A DNA stretch of 64,000 bases from Loripinus fragilis (lineage: Eukaryota > Mollusca > Bivalvia > Lucinida > Lucinidae): positions 57,436,811 through 57,500,810 of the forward strand of contig OZ026522.1 of assembly GCA_964019695.1 (NCBI GenBank), in the 5' to 3' direction. The notes below the pieces were generated by a model. The model worked only from the letters and a program-made list of their open reading frames with translations, was not told where the DNA came from and did not search any database. A program made the position numbers and the translations under genes. Shown here in pieces: positions 57,890 through 64,000 of the stretch (the first letter of the stretch is position 1; every line of letters begins with the position of its first letter).

Positions 57890-58205
57890 TTTGATTCAGA
57901 TCAGCAGCAGTCTATTCTGTGTCTTGACTTTTGGCCCAGAGGCTTTTAAAACATTTCGGCAGATGATAAAGTCAGAAGACTTTGTTTTGATAAGCCTTTA
58001 AGGATTAAATAAACTAAGGAATAGTTCCTGTGTTTCTTGGTCAGACAATAAAACCTTTCGCGCCAATTATAGTCTTCATTTTGTTGTTGACTGAAAGTTT
58101 TCAAAAGCGAGAAGTCCAAATTTGTCAAACAGTATAGATGCAGATAAAACTGATAGGAGAAGTCTATTCTGCGTCTACACTGTATGAATATACACCTACA
58201 TAAGC
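57890..58205. mobile_element. Decayed foldback element
   Basis: cacagttttgattcagatca, gcagcagtctattctgtgtc near 57890 and the loosely inverted gtcaaacagtatagatgcag, then gaagtctattctgcgtctac near 58125-58185. Confidence 0.45.
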
Positions 58206-58413
58206 CATTAAGGTTAGCAAGTAAATGTAGTGGACGACATTTTCAAATTGATATTTTGGAGGCAATGTAAGAGTTAACTTATCAGCAGGAGGTGTTGGTT
58301 GAAACAATTAGATATGACAGGCTTGGTTAATATTAATGGATAAGGTGGATCAATGAATGAGAGGAAATTTAAAAACCTAAATCTGGTCGACAATGATACA
58401 AAAGATTTACTCG

Positions 58414-58468
58414 TAATTTATATAAACTTACACTGGGGGCTACGCCCCCTCGTAAGTTTATAAAAATT
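58414..58468. repeat. Hairpin with G5/C5 stem
   Basis: tatataaacttacactgggg, gctacgccccctcgtaagtt, tata: arms TATAAACTTAC / GTAAGTTTATA with GGGGGC / GCCCCC. Direct repeats of actcgtaa flank it. Confidence 0.8.
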
Positions 58469-58859
58469 ACTCGTAAAAAGCATTCTCCAAATACTACCAG
58501 GATGCTATAATGCAGACACGAAAAATATTATTGTGAGAACATGTATTGGTTGTATATTGGTAAAAGCAAACATTCAAATGGAATAGGTAACTTTTTTATC
58601 TTTTGAAAAGTGTGAAGAACATTAATGATAATTGATGAAATTCGATAATTTTGTACTATTTGATAGGCCGCTATCTGGTATCATAATTATTACAAGTAAT
58701 GATCGAATTTGTTGTTTCCAATAACTAAATATTGGGATAACATTTCCAAAACCGTTTAGAAAGCAATATAATGCGTTTATTTTACAACTACAAGTAATAT
58801 GTCACAATGCATATGTTTTGAAAATATAGTCATAATATATTTAAATAAAAAAAAGTTTG

Positions 58860-59125
58860 TGCTAAATCGTTAATTTGTCAAATCATTTTCGTAAATAAGG
58901 TCCCCAATTTCCTTTAATTTTTTTCCAAACATTTTGCTTAAAATTTCCGCCAGTGTATAAAACTTGCACAGCAAATCCTTTTTCAACAAAAAAAAAACAA
59001 ACAAACCATCAAATAGCAGTTGAATTTTAGTTTCCAAAAAAATAATATTTGATAGCATTTTATCAACGTATTGTGGAGTTATGGTGCCATGCTACGAATT
59101 TTCCAAATGCCTCTCCTAATATTTT
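58860..59125 (-). mobile_element. Inverted partial copy of the 35-kb mariner-like element
   Basis: Read on the minus strand, this resembles 35195-35470: gaggcatttggaaaattcgt, then aactccacaatac and a shared frame giving LLFDGLF, YTLAEILSKMF and the GDLI region. Only the left end is present. It is decayed and contains an A-run expansion near 58987. Confidence 0.65.
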
Positions 59126-59306
59126 CCTCAGTGGTAATTAAAATTGCAGTAGAACAGAATCAAAAGTGTGAAAATGGCCTATGATTATCTTATTTTCTGC
59201 TGAAATTCACGTTTTCAAGCAAAAAAAACCCCAAAAAGTGAATATAATGAGGAAAAGTGGCAATCATAGATCACAAAGGAGCCGAGAGTGACCAGAGAAA
59301 TAAACG

Positions 59307-59460
59307 CTAAAACACAAACAAATCTGCAACAAGAGGGGCACAATAAGAACCAATTGGAATACCTTCAATTTGTCTATATGATTGAGAGACCAATCTTATT
59401 TGGTAAAAATTATAATGGATAGCGTCACACACTTTCAGGCACGACCGTAACATATATTTT
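59307..59460 (-). pseudogene. Penelope-like reverse transcriptase fragment
   Basis: The minus-strand frame gives LKVCDAIHYNFYQIRLVS, then YRQIEGIPIGSYCAPLVADL and FVF. This is the conserved RT block just before the YxDD box in PLEs. The box itself is absent, and the frame breaks at both ends. A family-1 tail in the same orientation starts 35 bp away on its 5' side, an arrangement that fits tandem PLE copies. Confidence 0.75.
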
Positions 59461-59494
59461 AGGCTCTTCAGAAATAAACAAAACATATGTCTCA

Positions 59495-59850
59495 TTACAA
59501 AGTAAGAAAGACAGCAAGGATCAGGAATCGATACAATCAAGTGCCACACCTGTCACAGGATACCAAATGGGGAAGTAACAAAATCACAATAAACATCACA
59601 AACCAAAGCCAAGAGGTCAGCCCTTTCCCTCCAGATAACCACAAGGCAGCAATGAACAGACGCGAAAACATGACAAACACAAACCATGAAAACACAAATG
59701 ATCCACAAAAGAAGTACCGCCTTGGAACGGTCAGTAAAATATTTGACTGGAGGGCTTAAATCGGTTTCACGGCACGCCAACCTCACCCTTAGTTCAGATG
59801 TGGATCAAGACACATAGATGTTTGGTTTGCATGAAAGACAAATAAAGGGA
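59495..59850 (-). mobile_element. Penelope-like 3' tail (family 1)
   Basis: aaagtaagaaagacagcaag, gtgccacacctgtcacagga, accgccttggaacggtcagt and tggagggcttaaatcggttt. Confidence 0.75.
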
Positions 59851-60254
59851 GCCCTCTTTATTTTATTTAAAGTTTGTACAGTTTATTCAGTAAGTTTTTC
59901 TTTTATTATGAGACAATGAAGTATATAGAGTAGAGAAATAAATGGACACCTTATTAGTATAACACAAACTAAAATAGCAATAAAACTTGATTAATATGGT
60001 ATTTGTGAAGTTTAAGTAACCTGTATAACATTGGAAGTTTGCCATGATCCTCATCCACAAATACCCCAGAATATGCAGTCATATGATACCCAATGCCTAT
60101 CAACGATAGACCTTTTTGCTGCCAAATAATTGCTTTAGGATGTTGATGTAATTCATTCGCCAAACACCATAGTAAGCAGCCTTATCTACAGGCCCTATAA
60201 CAAATTTCTGTGATGATACATTGGAAAAGTTAGGAAGCTTCCATGCGAGCTTAA

Positions 60255-60835
60255 CTTTTTTGTAATTCAACGACAGCAGAAACTAGGGCGAAGATTTGGT
60301 ACCAGTAATGTGCATTTAAGCCCCCCCCCCCTTCTCCTGTGGCTTAGGCTGCTGTCCGTTCTAGGGCGGTGGTTCAGATGTTGTATATTTGTTGTTGATG
60401 TTATTCCCATTGTGGAATTCTGTAATTGTTGTATGTTTTGTTGTGCGTTACTCTGTGTCCATTCTAGTTTTGCATTCATCTTGATGGTGAATAGAAAGCT
60501 GGTTGCTTGCTTTTTTTCTTCCTGTGGTCTCGTGATTATTGTGTGGATCTCCTTCATGGTGCTTCAGATTTGTCTGCAGTTTGTGATTGTGGTATTTCTT
60601 GATCATACTCACTATTTTTCTGTGAAATTCCTGCGTCTCCCTTTGATGTGCGTAACTTTTCCAGCGTTCTGGCTACGCTATTGGTAGTTCTGTTGTTGTT
60701 GGTTCATTCTTTATTGTTCCTCCCTTTTTTGTTGGGGTTTGTGTCTAGTTCTTATTTTGTTATTCAGTACTAAGTGTCCTTTCTAGTTTAGCAATCATCT
60801 CGCTGAGGAAGAGAATGCATAACCTAATTTGATTG
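60255..60835 (+). mobile_element. Penelope-like 3' tail (family 2), about one and a half copies
   Basis: tttggtaccagtaatgtgca, tttaagccccccccc, gtccgttctagggcggtggt and, near the end of the first copy, cttgatcatactcactat. A second partial copy (gtactaagtgtcctttctag, gcaatcatctcgctgaggaa) follows in the same orientation. The 125-codon plus frame is tail sequence. Confidence 0.65.
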
Positions 60836-61074
60836 ATTGATGTTTATTTGGTAAAATCAACACATACATACATATACAACAGCAAATTAAAACATATAGT
60901 ACATTAATATCATATTTATTTAGCACTTTAAAATATGGAATATTTTTTTTGAATTAAATAAATCTCGGATGCTATCAAAACTTATAATTTAAGATGAATT
61001 TGATATTTTGTGCACATTTACTGTATTAATTTACTGTATTAACAGTGATTCTCTTAATTGCTCCCCTTTCCAAA

Positions 61075-61140
61075 ACAGAAACTTCTCTTAAAGGAAAGAA
61101 TTTGCTCCCAGAGTGAGCGAATTCTTTCCCTTATGAGCAG
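61075..61140. repeat. Hairpin
   Basis: ggaaagaatttgctcc, cagagt, gagcgaattctttccc. Arms of about 15 bp. Confidence 0.75.
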
Positions 61141-61204
61141 TTCCTTAAAATATGAAAAATCACTATTATCACATTAGGTAACCTCTCTTGAATGTTACTA
61201 TTTT

Positions 61205-61295
61205 ATTACGCACGTGCGTTACTGCGTAATGGGAGCTACGCCAATGACCACCTCCTTAGAACGACCAGCAGCCTAATCCACCGGGGGCTTAAATG
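61205..61295. mobile_element. Repeat motif shared with 43.1 kb, plus PLE family-2 fragment
   Basis: actgcgtaatgggagctacg also occurs near 43150. It is followed by ccaccggggggcttaaat-like tail sequence (61245-61290). Confidence 0.5.
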
Positions 61296-61376
61296 ATTAT
61301 CACGCGCCTATTCCTTTGCCTGACAAAATACAAACTTTGTTTAGCTCCAGTGCAGGCTTTCTAACTTATGCCATAG

Positions 61377-61690
61377 TAAGTAAGGGTGCAAAGATCAGGA
61401 ATCGATACAATCAAGTACCACACCTGACCCAGGATACCAATGGGAATGTGACAAACTCACAGTAAGACCCCACAAACGAGAGTCAAGAGGCCAGGCCTTT
61501 CCCAGCAGGTGACCACAAGGCACAAATAAACAGACGCGCACAAAGCCACAACAAACAAAAGACAAAAACATAAATTATCCACAAAATAAGTACCGCCTAG
61601 GAACGGTCGGTAAAATATTTCACTGGAGGGCTTGAACCGGTTTAACGGCGCCAACCTCGCCCTTAATTCTGATGTGGACCAGGACACATT
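61377..61690 (-). mobile_element. Penelope-like 3' tail (family 1)
   Basis: agtaagtaagggtgcaaaga, aagtaccacacctgaccca, gaacggtcggtaaaatattt and gagggcttgaaccggttt. Confidence 0.75.
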
Positions 61691-61925
61691 TGGGAAAGTG
61701 ACAAAAAATCAAATACGACAGCCAAGAGGACAGCCCTTTCCCGGGCTACAAGGAACAGACAAGACAGCACAACACACACATACATGAAGCATAACTAACA
61801 AAAACGATCCACAAAAGAAGTACCGCCTTGGAACGGTAAGAAAAAATACTTTACTAGAGGGCTGCGCCAACCTCACCTTTAATTCAGTTGTGGACCAAGA
61901 CGCATAGATATTTGGTTTGCATATA
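61691..61925 (-). mobile_element. Second, truncated family-1 tail directly adjacent
   Basis: It starts inside the tail (tgggaaagtgacaaaa) and repeats accgccttggaacggtaaga and the ggaccaagacgcatag block. It abuts the preceding copy in the same orientation. Confidence 0.7.
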
Positions 61926-62394
61926 GACCAGCCATCCTTGCCCGGATGTTTAAAATTAAAAGGGGTTTACTTTTCTACTTGTTGACTTCCGTGCATCTGT
62001 TAGAATGTGAATTTATTTTGACCATCTAATTTGCATGCTGTTAGCTACTGTCCTTCCAGCCAAGAGGGACATTGACATCATGGTTTGTTTACAAAGTTAT
62101 CAGGGACTTATAATCGATAAATCACGTGTGTATTAATCCTATCCGCAGGATCTATCGACTCAAATGGAGTGTACAAGTTAATGTTATACTTAACAATTGT
62201 AAACAAAATATTACGTCACTGTCACTCTTGTTTTGAAAGAAAGTAGACACATGGGAAAACTATTGACACACCGAAGTAAACAGTTTTTCTACAACGCATG
62301 AAACCATTTGCACAGTTGGTGACTTATATAGAATAATACTCAGCATTTTGCAAAGTGATTTAAGTTTGTCAATGGTCAGATGCCATATTTGGCT

Positions 62395-62505
62395 TGTACA
62401 ATTCTAACCCCGCACCTCTCTATACCCAAGATACCCATTGCATATGTTGTGCATGTATGTACTGACATTTCGCTGTCAAAGTGGCAACTTAGGTCTAGAG
62501 GGGGC
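62395..62505. repeat. Short inverted repeat related to 7280
   Basis: tacccaagatacccatt ... gtggcaacttaggtctaga, with cgctgtcaaagtggc near the middle, match the 7.3-kb repeat. No gene. Confidence 0.5.
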
Positions 62506-62969
62506 ATCCTAAACTATAACCTTTTGAAAATAAAAGGCGCTCCTATCCTTAATGTTTCAGCACTTTGTCTGTTTGAAAAAAGCAATGCTTTCACTCATGA
62601 TTTCACCAAAAATGAGGGGTATCAGCGGAAATTCAACTGTACGCGGCTTTGAAAAGGACAAAGGGGTTTGACACTTATTTTGATATTTTGTGCACATTTA
62701 CCTCCGTTATACACAGGTTTTGTAAATATTGTGATTATTTGAAAAAAATGGGTTGTTATTGTGACCAACTAGGGATAATGTACGCCTTATCGCTAGAACA
62801 ACATTCAAATTCAGATCCACAAAAAATATATTCAGATTCACACCAATATAAGGACTTGGAGCATATTCAGTATAACACATTGTAAGGAGTGTTGCATCAA
62901 AATTATGGCCAGTGAACTAAAGAGTAAAAATTATTAGCCTCTATTTCAAAATCAGATCCTTTTTATATC

Positions 62970-63215
62970 TTGATTTATATGTTCTAGGACTTCCAAGGGG
63001 TGCTTCTATTGTGGATCATTTATGTTGTTTCTGCCTTGTTTCGTTATGCTTTCATGCACGTCTGTTTGTTGTTTCCTTGTGGTGACCTGCTGGGAAAGGG
63101 CTGGCCTCTTGGCTCTAGTTTGTGATGCCTAATCGTGACGTTGTCACTTTCCCCAATGGTATCCTGGTCGGGTGTGGTGCTTGATTGTATCGATTCCTGA
63201 TCTTTGCCCAGAAAA
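62970..63215 (+). mobile_element. Penelope-like 3' tail (family 1), opposite orientation
   Basis: tgtggtgacctgctgggaaa, gggctggcctcttggctct, gtcgggtgtggtgcttgatt and atcgattcctgatctttgc are reverse complements of the other tails. Confidence 0.7.
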
Positions 63216-64000
63216 CAGCAGACTAGGTTTTATTGAGTCCGCTCATGAGAATTAATGAAAGTGCAACAATTCCCATACCCCGTAGCACCAGCTCTTTCTT
63301 ATCAAATACTAATTGACAAACATTTTCCCTAAATTATTCTTTACGTAAACCTATTGCACTCAGAAAAAGTCGTTTCATCAATAAAAGTATACATATGCAC
63401 AACGATTCAATTATTGCAAAAATCAAGTGTGTTTTTTTTTATTAATAAAACAACCAATTGGATCTAGTTCAGAATGCTCGATGTTTTACTGCAATGCTTG
63501 CAATAAAAGTCATGTATAGAAGTTATAGAAAGAGTAAAATTATGCTTTGTTGTCTGCAGTTTATATTACAGTGTATGTATTAATGCATTGAATAACAAAA
63601 GAGAACTTGTTGGAAAACTTAATGCAGTACAACCATATCATACAATGCATTTTAGCAAGAAAAAAAATGACCACTACCGGATAAATGTATATATTTTAGA
63701 TTTCAGGCCTCGTATTGACATTTTAAAAAATGGCATTTAAAAAAGTCCAGTTCTTGAAAAATACAGTATGAATTCTAATATCACAGTGTAACTTTTCACA
63801 TGAAGTTACGTTCTGTTCTCATCTTCTACCTGTAAAATTGTTTTAGTTGCTGGTGCCAAACTGATTAATGATCAGTAAACAATTGTGACCGTTTATACAG
63901 AACATATCGTTATCTTGCCAAAACATGAAATGCACCTGTATCTCGCCAACGATCTAGATTTAATCATTTCATCTGTTTATTTCTTAATTAAATGGATTCT
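63216..64000. other. No gene seen
   Basis: AT-rich; no supported frame or repeat. Confidence 0.6.

Noticed and set aside
60310..60687. 125-codon plus-strand frame as a membrane protein
   Set aside because: It looks hydrophobic, but the DNA is a Penelope-like 3' tail found in several copies elsewhere in the window.
1..64000. CRISPR array, bacterial operon, riboswitch or phage
   Set aside because: Repeats are tandem or dispersed without unique equal-length spacers, and splice sites, SINEs and LTR/PLE remnants show a eukaryotic genome.

Overview
The window reads as nuclear DNA of an invertebrate, most likely a bivalve mollusc. It is AT-rich and gene-poor, with eukaryotic splice signals and no operons. 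Dispersed foldback elements (MITEs), Penelope-like retroelement fragments, tRNA-derived SINE heads and tandem arrays cover much of it. The bivalve call is inference from the repeat types and protein flavour; no species marker was seen.

The one large coding locus is on the minus strand at 15,850-20,404. An uninterrupted frame of about 1,150 codons encodes the end of an SGNH/GDSL-hydrolase-like domain, a long acidic and Ser/Thr-rich linker, a FAR1/FLYWCH-like zinc finger, a MULE-type DDE transposase and a SWIM zinc finger. A single in-frame TGA (16,951-16,953) separates it from 366 more open codons in the same frame. Those encode an AT-hook-like motif, an Ulp1/C48 cysteine protease with its His-Asp-Gln-Cys residues, and a C-terminal PHD finger. 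A strong splice acceptor at 20,405 shows the gene starts in exon(s) farther upstream, which I could not find. Immediately downstream are a fragment of a PHD exon on the opposite strand and three 179-bp tandem repeats that each end in a splice-acceptor-like sequence. This is the most interesting part of the window.

1-15 kb: no convincing gene. It holds MITEs (818-1005, 2425-2624, 11032-11271, 11334-11605, 11977-12256, 12700-13110), a four-unit 158-bp array (6213-6860), a 43-bp palindrome-within-palindrome array (14638-14822) and several near-perfect hairpins.

20-31 kb: one likely internal exon of an unrecognised plus-strand gene (23434-23628); Penelope-like (PLE) fragments on both strands, including a back-to-back pair at 26.1-28.4 kb; and a decayed LTR-retrotransposon gag region (28.6-29.9 kb).

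31-52 kb: MITEs, PLE 3' tails, a mariner-like element bounded by inverted repeats (35191-36535), TAATTG-rich blocks, a 706-bp Tc1/mariner element with transposase remnants (46206-46911), and a SINE nested inside a MITE (47.7-48.2 kb).

52-64 kb: a composite element of about 3.9 kb (52198-56060) with inverted ends of about 190 bp enclosing about ten degenerate copies of a 185-bp repeat that change orientation near the right end; then paired MITEs, a PLE reverse-transcriptase fragment (59307-59460) and many PLE tails.

Apart from the MULE locus and the single exon, nothing looks like a host gene. The window is probably intergenic or intronic space shaped by transposons.
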